From: Nemopilema nomurai
Lineage: Eukaryota > Cnidaria > Scyphozoa > Rhizostomeae > Rhizostomatidae
Assembly: GCA_003864495.1 (NCBI GenBank)
Contig: ML133479.1
Location: 255,854-319,853 of the forward strand
Length of the DNA: 64,000 nucleotides
Direction: 5' to 3'
A model generated the notes under the pieces. The model did no database searches. It had not been told where the DNA came from and worked only from the letters and a program-made list of their open reading frames with translations. Within the stretch, counting starts at the first letter, position 1. The number at the start of each line of letters is the position of its first letter. Made by a program: the position numbers and the translations under genes. Positions 48,701 to 61,920 of this stretch are shown one piece after another.

Positions 48701-50234
48701 TTGCACATGCACTGTTTTGCATCCAACACCAATCAAATTCATGTAAAGCATCCAGTTAATAATTTCTTTTGCAACCTTGTGTATTACTTTTAGGGAACTA
48801 AATTCTAAGTAAAATCTGAATGTGAAGAAAAACGCCCTGTAGAGTTTCCAGAGTATTGGTTTGAAATTTAAGATTTGAGGTTCTTTGATCCTTTGGGCCA
48901 TAAGGCTAAAACCAAGTATACACAATCTACCTACTTTTACTTTTTTCCCTACTTTTTTTTACATATTTTCAAACTCTACATATGTACATTTTTTATTTAA
49001 TCTAATTGAGTTATACTGGAATGCAGACTTTTTAAGGCATACTGTTACACTCAAGAATAAACTGCTGTCCAATAGAATTCCTGTTTGGCCTTCAAGTTAG
49101 CAAAAAACAATCTTGACAAAAAATAGATTTCACAAACCTTTTTATATTGAGTATGATTTCAATTTTCTTTATCTTTTTGTTGGCTGAGCTTTCTAAAATC
49201 TAACCAAAATTTGATTCTTTTGACAGGCATGAGTTTCACAAGATTTGTATAGATCCTTGGTTGTTGGAGCACAGAACATGTCCAATCTGCAAAACCAACA
49301 TTCTGAAAGAGTTTGGCATTGTAAGTGGTGTTATTGTTTATATAAGGGATGCTCTTCAAATCTTAGCAGTAGTTGTCATGCATGCTTACTGGATTTATAT
49401 CTGGGATACTGCTAAATCTATGATTCTTCTTTGGAGATAGCTGCCGCTTCTTTTAATCATAAGTTAGTTGTTCTTTTAGCTTTTGGAGCCTTTTCATAAA
49501 AGATGATGGATGTTGTTTCATCAATCATCTAAAATTTATGGCCATTTCTTATTTGTAGAAGTAACTTTATTTCCTGACCCAAAGAAATGCAGAAGATTGG
49601 GTTATTCATCATAGAACAAGATGTTTGTATGTAGCTATGTGTAAAGTTAAGCTTTAATGATTCTCTTAGGAAGTGCCTGACAACCACGGTGACAGAGATT
49701 ATGATGTAGGATCTGCATCATCACATGGCATTGTTGCATTGGAAGTACATGAAGGGCAAACAGAATTATCACACACACAATTACAAGACAGCCAATCCCA
49801 ACAGCATACAGATGATGAATCAGCAAATCTTTCAGCAAACAACAGTATGTATTTTATTTCTATGGCAAGCATAGATGCACAATGTCCTGTTGTATTAATA
49901 ATCATTCAAGAGATGCTCTTTAAGATACATCATTGGAGAACATATTTTATATATATTTAGCTTGTTTGGGATACTGACAAGAATTATTTAAAGTTGCTTG
50001 AAAATTGCTTGCTGAATAACTAACTGTTGATTTGAAGTTGTTGAGTTGGATACCTTCTGCCCCTGACTCTTGCCTCTGTGTACAGATCAATTCTTTTTCA
50101 AATAGAAATGACATTCAATTTTGGTTTGAGATTAAAACTGGTTCACTTGCTTTTCAGCAAGCGTTACAAGTACTGATGATGAAGACAGTTTGACAAATTC
50201 AACTTCAGTGCTCGTCAGCCAGAAGTATGCCTAG
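45756..50234 (+). CDS. PA-TM-RING E3 ubiquitin ligase, Goliath/GRAIL (RNF128/130/149/150) group
   Basis: Six exons: 45756-46421, 47212-47289, 48476-48549, 49227-49320, 49670-49844 and 50158-50234, together 387 residues. Signal peptide at 1-27 ([20 protein letters not shown]), then a luminal protease-associated domain (about 50-165, with [16 protein letters not shown]). The membrane helix is at 185-210, followed by a basic cytosolic stretch. The RING-H2 finger has ligands C254, C257, C272, H274, H277, C280, C291 and C294. [14 protein letters not shown] and the following ILKEFGI are diagnostic for the Goliath/GRAIL group. The C-terminal tail is Ser/Thr/Asp-rich. It probably sits in endosomal membranes and ubiquitinates membrane cargo, as its relatives do. 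The ATG at 45756 was chosen because it begins the signal peptide. AATAAA motifs follow at about 50371, 51123 and 51508. Confidence 0.93.
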
Positions 50235-52734
50235 TTGATCATCAAAGAAAGTTCAGCCATTTAAAGATCTTGTATTGTTATGAATAATTTAGCCCTTTGT
50301 TATTGGGCATTAATTTTGATCCAGCTAATGTTTAGGACATTTTGTGCATAGCAAACAAATTTGTTACAGAATAAAATGCAAGGGAGCACATTTCTCCAGG
50401 CATTATGATACACTGACATAACACGGCGGGGCTGATGATGGGTCATCAAGATGGTGATGGAGATTTGCTTCATACCATTCGGACTGAAGCAAAGCTGTGG
50501 CTTAATGTGATGGCTAGCAGGAAACTTTTTATTGTTAATTAATCCAGTTTCAAAAATTATTTTATATGAATTTCTTGTAAGATGTTCTTGATTTTCCTTC
50601 TTTTACAAATTTTATTGCATACATGTAGCTACAATGTTGTCTGCAGTTGCAGGAAAATGTTGTGTCTAATATAACCAGCCATGCAGATTATACAACATGA
50701 TTGTACCCCAGTAAGTGGTATTGTTGTTGCTCCCATTAAATAGAGTCTTTAGATGTACTCAAACTTCCACCCTAATGTTTTGTTTGTTTAGGCAACAGCT
50801 CCAGGATAAATCCAGGAACTTTCCATAGAAACTGTATTGGACTAACTACAGATAGCTACATGCCCTGATTGTATCTCAAAACAGTCAAAAAGACTTGTTT
50901 TTTTGCAACTTATAGCAAATGCCATTAACTGGCTTTCCATATTACAACAGTATGAAGAGGAGCAAATATTGAGTCTTTTTCACACAGATTTGTCATCCAT
51001 GTGGTGTTTTAAGTCATGAGAGTATGTTTAGAAGGTAGTATTTCAAGGCCTGTTTATTTGATGGGAGCCATTGCTCTAGGTAGAGTTTGATGTGAAGCTG
51101 AAATAATCTAGTGAAAGGGCCCAATAAACGAAGCACAGAAAACAAAGGGAGCTATCTGCAGCTTCTTACAATCCTATCCCCAGGTCCTCTTTCATTGTTG
51201 CCCACTTGATTAGATACCCCAACTTTTGTTGTACTCTACAAGCCAACTAAAAAGTACAGAGAATACGCAAGCCATAATTTAACCTAGAGCACTGAGAAAA
51301 ATTGGCTTTGGAGACAAGGCAACAGGAGTAACATCTTGATGCAATATTGCTATATCACTGCTATATCACTTATGTTTTTTTGGTAGCATACAAATGTTGT
51401 AGTAATTTGAATAATGAGGTTGTGAAACGTTTGGGGACATCCATTAAACATAGGCATTTGATTGCAGTCAACTGCATGTTTACCATTAACTGTATATACA
51501 TTTTGGAAATAAAGCTTCAATACATGACTTCTTTGCTTTTGGCCAAACCTTTATTTGCAACCGTTTTAATTCAAGGGAATTCACTCAAAGTGTAATGACA
51601 AATCTCAAATGTGAGTTGATGTCTCGAAAGAAGGAATTAAAGAAGAAAACTTTAGTTTGCTTTGGTATCAACTGAAACTTTTACATAGTTTTGTAATGCA
51701 ACCTGGTTAAAGGTAGTTAGGTTTAAATCACAAAATTTTATGCTTCTTAGAAAATACCTAACTATGACTACCTGAGACCAAGCTTTGACATCCTCTAAAC
51801 CTTAAAGACAAAATGCATATAAAATACCCATATCAAAGACAGACATTTTGTTCATATAATTGCAGTTTTAAAAAATGGCTTCATTTACATTTGTAGACTA
51901 GCATCAATCTTGAAAATAAGCACGTGATTCGGATCTGGTATTTCACTGAAATTTTTCCTGGATGTTGCAGGAGGAGCCATTTTTTTCTCTTGATTTCTTC
52001 CCAGTTCTGCTAAATAAGACAAATTTTTGCAGCATTCCGCATCTACACTTGCGAATTCAATGTACGACCAGATGCTTGATATGTCTTCAGCTGTTTTTGA
52101 AAATTTGGAACAACGAAAATACGTCGGCGAAAAGGGAATGGATATTCACAAATTCTCCTCCCACGCTTTAAGATCTCCTTGCCTCCGCAATCCGCGAATA
52201 AACAACACTCTAAACTGTAGTGTGACGTAGAACCGAGGGTGGAATTAAGCGCAGGATTGTGTAAATTCTGCTATCTTTATGGTTGTGTTGATAATTTGAG
52301 TATTCTGACATGGGTTATCTCATGGTCAATCTGGAGTGCAGTTACTGAACAGGAGCATTGCGCATAAAAAAGCCTGTTTATAAGTAGCGTACTCGGCGCA
52401 GCAACAACAGCAAATGCGTTCGGACTCTGAAGTGGCACCCACCGTGGTGCAGAAGTCAAACAAAGGACAGGCAAACCGAGAAGGGCTTGCTCCCAAGAAA
52501 AGCGAATGTGAATGGGTTCGGGGTGGGTGAAGCCCTTTGCTTACCAAGAGTACGACAGGCTGCAACTTTATGCAAATCACCTTTGATCGCATCTCAAAAA
52601 ATACCAGAGAAGACCTTTCAATAGACATGGCTTCCTTTTTCAAAAGATGAACCGTGATTTGGTGAAACTGTAGCTCATTGTTGCTCTATGCTATAAAAGT
52701 TCCGCATGGGCAAAAGTAGGAAATCTTACAAATA
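50235..52734. other. 3' UTRs and intergenic space between the RING gene and EXOSC9
   Basis: Convergent gene ends: the plus-strand RING gene ends at 50234 and minus-strand EXOSC9 at 52735. Several AATAAA motifs serve the RING gene. A coding-looking segment at 52033-52230 is listed separately. Open frames on the minus strand at 52277-52643 lie in what should be the EXOSC9 3' UTR. Confidence 0.5.
52033..52230 (+). other. Candidate orphan terminal exon
   Basis: After a possible acceptor TTTTTGCAG the plus frame is open to a TAG and has protein-like composition (SMYDQMLDMSSAVFENLEQR, later DIHKFSSHALRSP). It could be an alternative last exon of the RING gene, a separate small gene starting at MYDQML, or chance. 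I do not recognise a family. Confidence 0.25.
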
Positions 52735-55700
52735 TTACGATGTGACCAACTGCGCATTCTTCCGTTTCTTCCTCTTTCTGCTTTTGACCGGTGCGTTCGA
52801 TCTCTTCGCGCTGGCTTCACCCTGAATCGAGGCAGACGGGGGGTTGCCATCCACCTTCGTTTGTATTCTGCTGGGAATACAAGCAAATGACACTGAAAAC
52901 CAAAGCAATAAAATATATGGGAGTTATATCATATGTTAGAGGCATGTTATGTATATAATACATGATCAGATCACTGAGTCAAGATCTAGTGTATAATTAA
53001 TCACATCTATAATTTGTGCCCATACAAGCTCTATTTTTATTGATAAAATTTATCACGTTGAAGAGAATAGGGCATTTAGTCACCATTTAAGTAGAGGATA
53101 CCCACCGAAGCTACGGCAAGTAGCCGTTACACACCAGTGTTACGGTAAGCTAGGTGAAGTATACTGAGTAGGCAAGAGTGAGTTAATTGATTGGCAGGGG
53201 CGTTACCTGTTTTCATAATCCAGGTCGTTCATGGACAACTGCATTGTGTCTTCTTCCTCGCTGTCATCTAAAAACGAAGTGGCAATTATAAAGAGCAAAA
53301 TTCAAAAGCTACTATTTGTGGAAAATGTCATATTACCATTAAAATTAATTTAACTTCAGATAGATCTCAGAAGAGAAAACCACAGTGGAGCGAATACGGA
53401 AGACTTGAAGATCCTTAAGAGTTGTCATCGTGTAAAGTTAGGCGAATTACGTAGTCTTTCTAAAACTTCGCGCAACTAAAAATGAAACAATTGCCACATT
53501 GCCACTCCAGATTGAGTGCTGTATTAGCTCTGAGGCTATTCTTTCTCGGCATAGAACACAACCTAAACATTGACGTCCAACAAAAAGACAGGTTCATCAG
53601 AAGACTTTTTCGAAGACCTTTCCTGGAAGTATTTCAGATCTATGAAACTGTTTTGGTTTCAACAACAAAATTCCACTTGCCATCAACGGTGATGTGCTCC
53701 ATGCTATCCCTCGCCGTGTCGTTTTTCTTTTCGCTGACTTTGTCCAATGTGTCAATCTCGTCATCACTAATAACCCAAGCATTTTCATCTCCGCTGCCAA
53801 GTGTTGCAATTTTGGATCGCTACAGAAAAGCAAAGTCTTATGAAAGATAGAAAAGGCACTTGATATCTCCTTGATGTTTGCAGAGGTACTTATGGCTTCA
53901 CGCAACCTAGAGGCAACTTCAGAAACACAACAAAAAAGACACTGCTAGTGGCAAACGACTTTCTTTGCTTTTAGGGCTTTTAGGTCAACAAAAAAGGGAA
54001 GAAAAAATCGTCAGTGCGTGAAATTATGCACTTCATCAATTTTATAAGACTTTGCAAATGAAGTTGAAGAAAGCATAGACATTGGTTATGGGTGAAAACT
54101 TAAAAAATGGTTAAACAAGTAGTTTGAGGAGGAGAGATAAAACTAATAAAAAATAATAAAAAAGTAGGAATTTTAATAAAAACTGAGCTTTCAACTAAAA
54201 TTTCCGCATACCTGAAGTGCCTTTTCATTCGACATATTATAATACAAAAACGTCGGAAAATGAGCGAAAGAAGACAAAAATAAAGATTCATTGCTAATAA
54301 TGCTCCTTTGCGCTGCGCAGATATCCCATAATGAATTTTCGGACAATCTGAAAATCAAATTCTGCAGATCGCAAACATTGTTGTTGGATAGAGGCCTAGC
54401 TATGGAGTCTGAAATCGCAGGAAGAACTGGGCGTTCCCGTCGTTTATAACAGTGCATAAGTGGTCTACTTTGACCATTGCTGGCGATTCGTAGAAATTTA
54501 CGGCCATTTTTAGATGCTCGCCTGGACGATTTAAAGCGCGCAAAGGATCATTGTTAGCAAAGAGTCTTTAATAGCCGGTTGCGGATCGAAAACCACGCGA
54601 GAGGCTGCGAGAAGGAGCGTATAATGGTGTGTGCTATAGCCAATCAGGTTTCATTTTATAACGAAATCAAATTAGGTGGAAAATTGCTCGTATTGTGCGT
54701 TTATGCATCCGGACACTGAAATGACAGCATAGTTACATCTTCCTGCTCAAACAGTTATTATTCATTTCAAGTTGAAAATAATGAATTAATGATGTGATAG
54801 GAAATTGGAGGCAGATTAACTACAACTAGGTGGAAGCAAAATTAGGTCTAGCTAACAACCTGGTGGTAACTCAGAAATTGTCTATGATCTTTGAGTCTGT
54901 GTTGCAATGGGCGTCGACAGTTTTAATTTAAAAGAGTTGACACTTTAATCTGTTTAGCCAGTTAATCTTAAGCCTTAGGTTATGAAGTCCAAATCGAACT
55001 ACATACAAACAGGAAATCACTTTTGGAGAAAGCACTTCCATTGCTTTTGAAACATTCAGGAAAATAAAGTAAAGCATGATTACCCTTAATACACCTGATG
55101 GCTCGATGCTTGAGTTTGCGTCAAGGATTCAATCATCCGTTATTCACGAATACAGGTCATTCTCCACCGGGTTGACATTAGTAATGCAAGCAAACTAACA
55201 TTAATACAATAGTTCGAGTGAATGTTTCTTTAAAATTCCCAGAATTATCCCATTTCTATCACCTACACCAGTTAAAATAAATATTCTCCAGCCAGGATGT
55301 CATTAATAAGGCTCTAGAAGTTACAGGGACACTTAAATGCATAGCTTGAAAAATTTTACGGAAGCAATCAATGGAATACCTCTTAAACGTGCAAGCACCT
55401 TGACAGTCATGGCAAAATGCTCTGTGTTCGATGCTTCGCGAAATTTGAAGCTTCAAGGAATCCAAATGGCTCACAAATTCTTAAAAATGCCTCAGAGGCT
55501 GAGGCCGGAACAAAAAGCTTATCAGCAAACAAAATATACTTTCAAATACACTCCGTGATAGTCTACAGAAGGATACGGGGACGCCGGCTTGATCACCGTG
55601 TTTTCTAAGACGAAAAATATGTCAAATGTCAAAAATGACCAAATATTCATTATTCATCAAATTATTTATAAATTCAATGATTAAGTCGGCTTCACATGAG

Positions 55701-58700
55701 ATTCGCTGACATTTTAAAAAGCCACAAACGGGTGGAATTTTAAGAAGGGTGTATGTATATAATGAGGCACCTAGGGGGGATTGTGTTACCATGTTGCCTA
55801 AACAATGACGAATTTAGAAAAACTCTCCAAATGACGTTTTTTGCGTGCTTCCTAAAAATAGTACTCTGATAACCATGTCCCTAGAAATATCTGTTTCTGC
55901 TCCCATGCCTAATACAGAACACTGAATACTGAAAATGTTGAATAGAGGGACATTTGTTCTCTCTCCCTTTACAGTTATCTGGAACTCGAAACGCGGCTCT
56001 TTGTTACCCATCCTAGAGATGTAAGATTTAGTCATACGCTTGAATGTCTTGGTACAATCTGAATAGTAAGACAAAAAAAATCTTCCAGCCAACCATAACA
56101 TCCTAACAGACGGGGAAAATTCAAACATGATTTCTTCGAAACTTGAAAGTTCAGCAACTCAGATATGAATTTAATGATTTCAACTCAACGCATTTGGCAA
56201 GCATACCTGATGCGGCTTTCATTGCCGCAGTTAAGTCTATCCTTGATGGCTCTGCAACGGTTTTAAGGATGTTTTTCTCTTCCGTTTCTCCAACTCTGGG
56301 CACCTTCACTGGCTCCTTTTTCGGAAACCTAAATTACAAACGTGAAGTTACAACTGAATTCAAGAAGCTGAGATGTTACTAAAAATCTTGAAAAAGGTGA
56401 ACGTGAAGTATTCCTCCACTAGATTCCACCATAAGCGGCATACGTTTTAGTCTATTTACAACCCCTGTAAACAGGGAGCCTATTCTGGCTTTGAATAAAA
56501 TAATTTTCTCAACAAACTTTAATCAGTGAAACTCCCACAAGTTAGCTATAACAATATAGTCAAAGTAGCAAAAATAAAGTTTAATAAAAACTAAAGTTGA
56601 ACAAAAAGCAAGAGCCGTACAATAAGGAACACAAATGTGACGACTTTTGGGTGTGCCATACCTCTTTTCGTTATCTTTCTCTAAACTTCGTTTTATCACT
56701 GCAGTTATTTCTTTTACTTTTGAGGAAGCAATGCGACAACACATTATCACCTACAAGAGAGATTTACCAATAGGTATTCGCTTTTGGTAAAATTGATGTA
56801 AAAGACCTTTGCATTATACGTGAAAGAACCCAATACAAAGAAACAACAGTTTGTAGCCTGATAGAGTTTTATAGGGCTCTCAGTAAAATATGAAGCTACT
56901 AGCGTTTCGTAGCCAAATTTCATACAGCATCAAAGTAACATTCTCCAGATGATTATCAATTCATATCTACAGCATCACATCCGTCAACTTAGCTGACATC
57001 CCCTTAACGTCCGTCTTTAAACCCAAGGCCTCTATTTTAAATTAATAAAGGCTTCTCTTAAAACAATAACCTTGAAGTAAAAAAAAATTGAGACAGCAAA
57101 CAAATAATTCTCCTTTCAATTGTGTTTTTACTGTTAGAAAACAAATTGCCTTTTAATGATTGTCCAAATAAATCATTCAATTAAGACAGTATTTGTTTCT
57201 GACCACATAAAAGTCATCCTAAATGCCAGTTCTTCCGAATACCTGTCCCTTTATTTGCGAAATAGAATCAGCATCGGCAAATGCACCGCTTGCAGCTCAA
57301 ATTGCCGTAGCAATGCTACACATAATTACAAGCGCTTTTTCGCCAGTATGGTGGGAAAACCTAATCATGTCTGTGCTCAACTTTCTTCGCCACCACATTT
57401 CAAAGAATCAAAACAGATCCAAATACCTTGTCCGGGTCTATTGAAACACCACACATCCTGGCGCAACATATCTCCATGTATGAGTTCATAGCTACGACCA
57501 TCTTTCCATCCAGAACGTACTCTTCAAGGTCAGTTGGATCAAGCACTGGCTTTTCACTTCACCCATAAAGTAAATTTTTCAAAACATTAGATCTTATGCA
57601 TAAAAAGGCAAATATATCAGGAAGTTATACTTAAATTCTTAGAACTAACCAAAATAGCATAAATGAACGCAACGATTCGTGCCAATTTACAAAGTCTTCA
57701 TGCCGTTGGGCTTTCCTGAAAACTCTCTGGTCCTTGACTAGCATGGCAGTCACCAAAGAAAGTCTAAAGTGGTGATTGCGGTGCACTGCGGGATGGCGGA
57801 TATGTGGTCGGAGTGCAATTGGAAATTGAAAGACCTTGAACATGAAGAAGATTATTCGAATATCTTGTTAATCGCTGCGACACCTAAAGGGTAACAATGA
57901 AAGTTGCTTTCGTGAGCAATCGCCTTTATTCACAAGGAAGAAGCTTCACCTGAAGTCCAGGAATCCGAGCGTGATGCATATTGGCGTATGATAGACAGTC
58001 AAAGAGGCAGGCTCCTTTTCGTCGAAAGAATGCTACAAGAAAGTTTGATACATGGATTTCTATCAGAATCAGGAAGATGGTAAGCTAGCCAAGCAAAATG
58101 AGAAAATGCAAAAGCAGGTTGATTCTTAAGGGCTGCGAGAGTAAATAGAAAAAGAATTCAAATGATTAAACAAGTGTTCTCAGAAAATTATATGACTACG
58201 GCGAACTACAAAAAATGACTTGGGTTTTTTGTTATCGTTTAATCGTTGAAAGTACCAGAAGGCCTTTCGAGCACAATGCTAAAGTAGCAGCTGAGTTGGA
58301 TCATAACCGTTAGTAAGAAGAAGTTAAAGACACTTCTTTTCAATATATAAATTTTAAATGGACATTCTTAGTTTTCAGGGACGGTTAAGCGCAATTTAAA
58401 ATGTTACATCAAAACTGCGCTATATCCAGTAATTAATTTCTAATTTTTAATGATCGCAAAGAAACCAAATGGTGACTACTCACGACTTCTATGTCCTTTC
58501 CGATTATTGTCACGACTGGAAGCCTGTGGGAAAAGAAATCCATGAATGTTATGATGAAGATAAACAGACGGTGTTCCTTCAGAAATCATATTTGCAGTAA
58601 TTACTAAAAATTAAAAGACCACCATTTCAATAAATTTGCAATTTTTCCCTATTGCGATACCTTAAAGGCAATTTTGTATGCAGTGGTTCAAAAGAAGCTT

Positions 58701-61700
58701 CTTTGTGGAATGCCTGCACCTATTCTAAAAACTTGTCTATGCCTGGTTGTTATAAATTGCGAGTAGCCAAGACGTTACTGAAATGAACTGCATGTTAAAA
58801 CGTCTTCTGCTAAATGCTACAATCCATAAGGAGTGGAAACAAATCTTATTAAAAAATGAACGAAATATTAACAGTACGAGAAAGTGTAATGAGCCGCCTT
58901 CATTATAGACAGCTGCAACTTCGTGATAAAGCTAAGCCCTGCAAAAATGTTGCAGTGATCAATGATTGTCTATAATCAATCATTTCACAAGGGAAGCCCA
59001 AATGATTGTAGCACGATAGTTAAGCCCAAAATTGAAAATAACTTAAACTGAAAACAGACCGGAAATGACGTAGCGCTGCAATGGCAGATAAACAAGCACA
59101 GTCTAGAATATTCCCCGAATCATCCAGAACTTGAATGTCAACTCGTAAACACCAGACCTGGAAATGAAAAACAAAACGATATAAAAACTCAGGCTCTCTG
59201 TATCAAGGCAATCAGAAAACATGATTGCTGTCAACCGTTCCAGGCCTTTGTAATGTTGTCAAAACTAGCTAATTGTCAGATAATCAATATGAGAAATGCT
59301 TTATAGCTGCTTCCTCCTGCACTTAGATGCTTAGAGACGACATTATTGACCACAGTGCACCAACTAGCCATTCAAAACAAATCAATAACTTTGGAACTTA
59401 AGTAGACGGTTCCAGATTCTGGCTTCTATAATTTATGCTTCTCTTTTGGTCTCTGTCTAGAACATGACCAACACAATTTTTAAATCATTCTCATGCATCT
59501 AATGTTTGGAATTGCAACACATCTTCATTTTAGTGCCAAGAAACACATGTTTGTTTGTGCAGTAAAGAAAGCAGTATCTCATGAATGGGATCTTGCTCTA
59601 ACTTTTGAATCAATTAACAACAACAAAACCATTTTCACTATCATACCAATCATTTACAAAAGCTTTTCATTTCTGCAATATTACAAGCCTACAAAATGAT
59701 AGGGTGTGAAGGGTGCCAAATTGCTGAAAGCATTTCTGGTCTAATATAACTTTCCTCTGGAGAAAAACAAGCTTTAAATCCCTAGCATGAAATACACCCT
59801 GGGATCAGCAATGTAAAGAAAGCCAAGTCATACATACTTTCTCTCCTGCAATGATACATAAGGATTCTGTATCAACTGCCTTTGATTCTTTAAGACATCT
59901 TTCAGCAAAACGATTCATGTCTATTGCTTTGTTAGATGGCCTGATGGTCAATGGAAAGGAAATCATCACTAAAAGATTCCTTGTGCAAACTATACATTGT
60001 TATTAGCAAACAATTTGCTAGCATTGTAACCAAAACATCAATGCAAGACATCCTTTCAAAATTACAAGTCAATACAATCAGCTTTTTCATACACTCCAGT
60101 GAATTCATTTCATGACAACACAATTACAACCTTCTACCTAGACAATTCATTAGAAACAAACAATGTTCAATTGCAGCATTAATGACAACTTCCAAGTCAA
60201 TGAATAAGTAAGGAGATAAAGCATTACCTCCCAGCTTCATATGCTGGAGATGCCATTGGTGAAAGATCAACATTTACAAATAATAAGCCCTCTTTTGGAC
60301 TGTTATCCTTTGGTGCTACAACTTCACATGAAACTTGTGCCAGTGCCCTGAAGTGAGAAAGAAAGATTTAAGGCTTTAAAAACAAATGCACAACTGATTT
60401 GTTAATGTCATGCTGAAGGTGATCATTTAAGGGAAACAAGGGTGACAGGAACTGATCTGCTATGGAAGTGGTTGATCAGGAGTACTAGAACACATAAAGA
60501 ATTTAGCCTATTCACTCTAATATTCTGGCAGCAGGATTAGCCCCATTGGGCACCATGGAAATGCTTGATGTAAGGGCTGTTCAGCTTCGCAAGTGATCAA
60601 AAGGCAGAGGATTAGGAAAATGCATTTCTCTAAATAAAGTAAAACTCATGTAAAAAACCACATACATAAAATATGCATTGAATCTGGTTTTGAAAAATCT
60701 TTCAAAACATTATGCATATGATTTAAATTTTGGGATAATGTTTTCTTTAAAAGTAGGCATTGAATTTAAATGTTAGTAACATTTGTGCTCCACTTATAAA
60801 ATCAAAACTTATTTATTCCAGTTTTGCTTCATACTTGACCTTGAATCCAAAATGAAAAGTTACCTGCGACTAAAAACACGCCCAGTAGTATCATGGCTTG
60901 AGGTAAGGCTTATGATGAATTTTCTGCACAGATGTCTGCACTTTTGGTAAATGGGCATGCAAAACTTACTAACACAGCAACAGGTGCAAAAACACACACA
61001 AAATGATTCATGTGTTTATTATATGGAACTGAAAAGCCCTTTAGCTACACAAAACATTTTGAAATCCTGAGAAGGGGAGTCATCCAATAAAGATTCATTG
61101 CAACCTATCCTTGATATTGGCAAGGTTAAACTGTTGCTAAACAATTACTTTGAGTCCTGTCACTAAAAAAGTTCTTGTCTACTATTGCTATAGTGAATTT
61201 TTTGAAGAATTAAGGTGCTACTCTCTTAATGTACCTTGTGTTACCAATGCAAACTTCGCAATGGCCAAAACTTTCTCCAAATGAGATTGCCACCTTACGA
61301 TAGTCATAAAACTTTCTGCCATCCTGACGCTAAAAAAATAAATATGTCGGTAAATCACTGAGACAATTAAAGACATTTCAGCCATCCTAAAAGCAAAGGT
61401 CTGGGTTTCATTAGATATTTGAAAATATTATTTGCTTTTCGTTAAAAGAAATTGGTAGTTGGCTTCAATTTACTGCGTGTCCCATCTTTTCATCCCTAGG
61501 ATCCTACTCAAATTTAAATGATCAGACGTATATTTTCAAGTTTCATTTTTCTAAAGTTCCTCTCTTTGTACTATACAATCATATTAATGAAAAGAAATAT
61601 TTCCATGTAGAAATTTAAATGGAAACGACCAGCATGGGAGAGGTGTTTAGTGAAATAAGCAGTACCTAAAAACTTTACCAAAACTAAACACTTACAATTT

Positions 61701-61767
61701 CATTTCGCAAAGCAGACACAATGAACTCCTTTTCACAAGTTGACCTTACAGGCTCTGCAGCCTTCAT
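52735..61767 (-). CDS. EXOSC9: Exosome complex component RRP45 / EXOSC9
   Basis: Exons on the minus strand: 61696-61767, 61235-61329, 60228-60347, 59838-59940, 59060-59157, 58484-58523, 57950-58032, 57427-57556, 56662-56750, 56207-56328, 55552-55604 (tentative), 53649-53819, 53575-53622 (tentative), 53207-53267 and 52735-52870. About 473 residues, compared with 439 in human. The RNase PH fold is complete: RQDGRKFYDYRKVAISFG, LAQVSCEVVAPK, MNRFAERCLKESKAVDTESL, VWCLRVDIQVLDDSGNILD, HTPICITLGF and YVLDGKMVVAMN, ending in VKEITAVIKRSLEKD. The acidic tail includes GDENAWVISDDEID and DDSEEEDTMQL and ends in a basic KSRKRKKRKN nuclear signal. EXOSC9 is a non-catalytic ring subunit of the nuclear and cytoplasmic RNA exosome. 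One junction (53575 to 53267) does not keep frame with canonical splice sites, so the tail model is provisional. Divergent from the PRORP-like gene. Confidence 0.92.
54191..54457 (-). other. Possible nested first exon inside an EXOSC9 intron
   Basis: ATG-initiated open frame of 88 codons, MHCYKRRERPVLPAISDS to NMSNEKALQ, with a good donor (CAG/GTATGC at about 54212). Composition is protein-like (DLQNLIFRLSENSLWDIC). The region upstream (54460-54640) is less AT-rich and could be a promoter. A following frame at 53700-53910 (ASRLREAISTSANIKEISS) looks like a continuation, but its phase does not fit and it overlaps an EXOSC9 exon in another frame. Family unknown. Confidence 0.3.
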
Positions 61768-61920
61768 CCTTGCTTACAAGGTTGGAGTCAGTCAAGTAAC
61801 CAAGCAGTAGTACCGTAAAAATTGCCTAGGCCAACTTTGCGCGAAAAGTGAGAAATGCAAACGAGGCAATTTCATGGCACCGTTCACGTGTTAAGATGCG
61901 AACGTTGAAGAAAACTGAAA
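61768..61920. promoter_or_regulatory. Shared intergenic promoter of EXOSC9 and the PRORP-like gene
   Basis: Only 153 bases separate the two divergent start codons, so both 5' UTRs and the core promoter(s) must lie here or overlap it. No TATA box is evident in either direction, which fits a housekeeping bidirectional promoter. Confidence 0.65.

Noticed and set aside
55259..55474. Minus-strand frame with Cys/His residues
   Set aside because: No ATG at its start, and the CHDCQGAC run does not fit a zinc-finger pattern; not supported as an exon.
55814..56128. 104-codon minus-strand open frame in an EXOSC9 intron
   Set aside because: No splice sites that fit it better than the conserved neighbouring exons, no motif, and composition not convincing.
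57631..57843. 70-codon minus-strand frame between EXOSC9 exons
   Set aside because: The conserved peptide expected at this point (HTPICITLGF) is at 57950-58032, so this frame is intronic.
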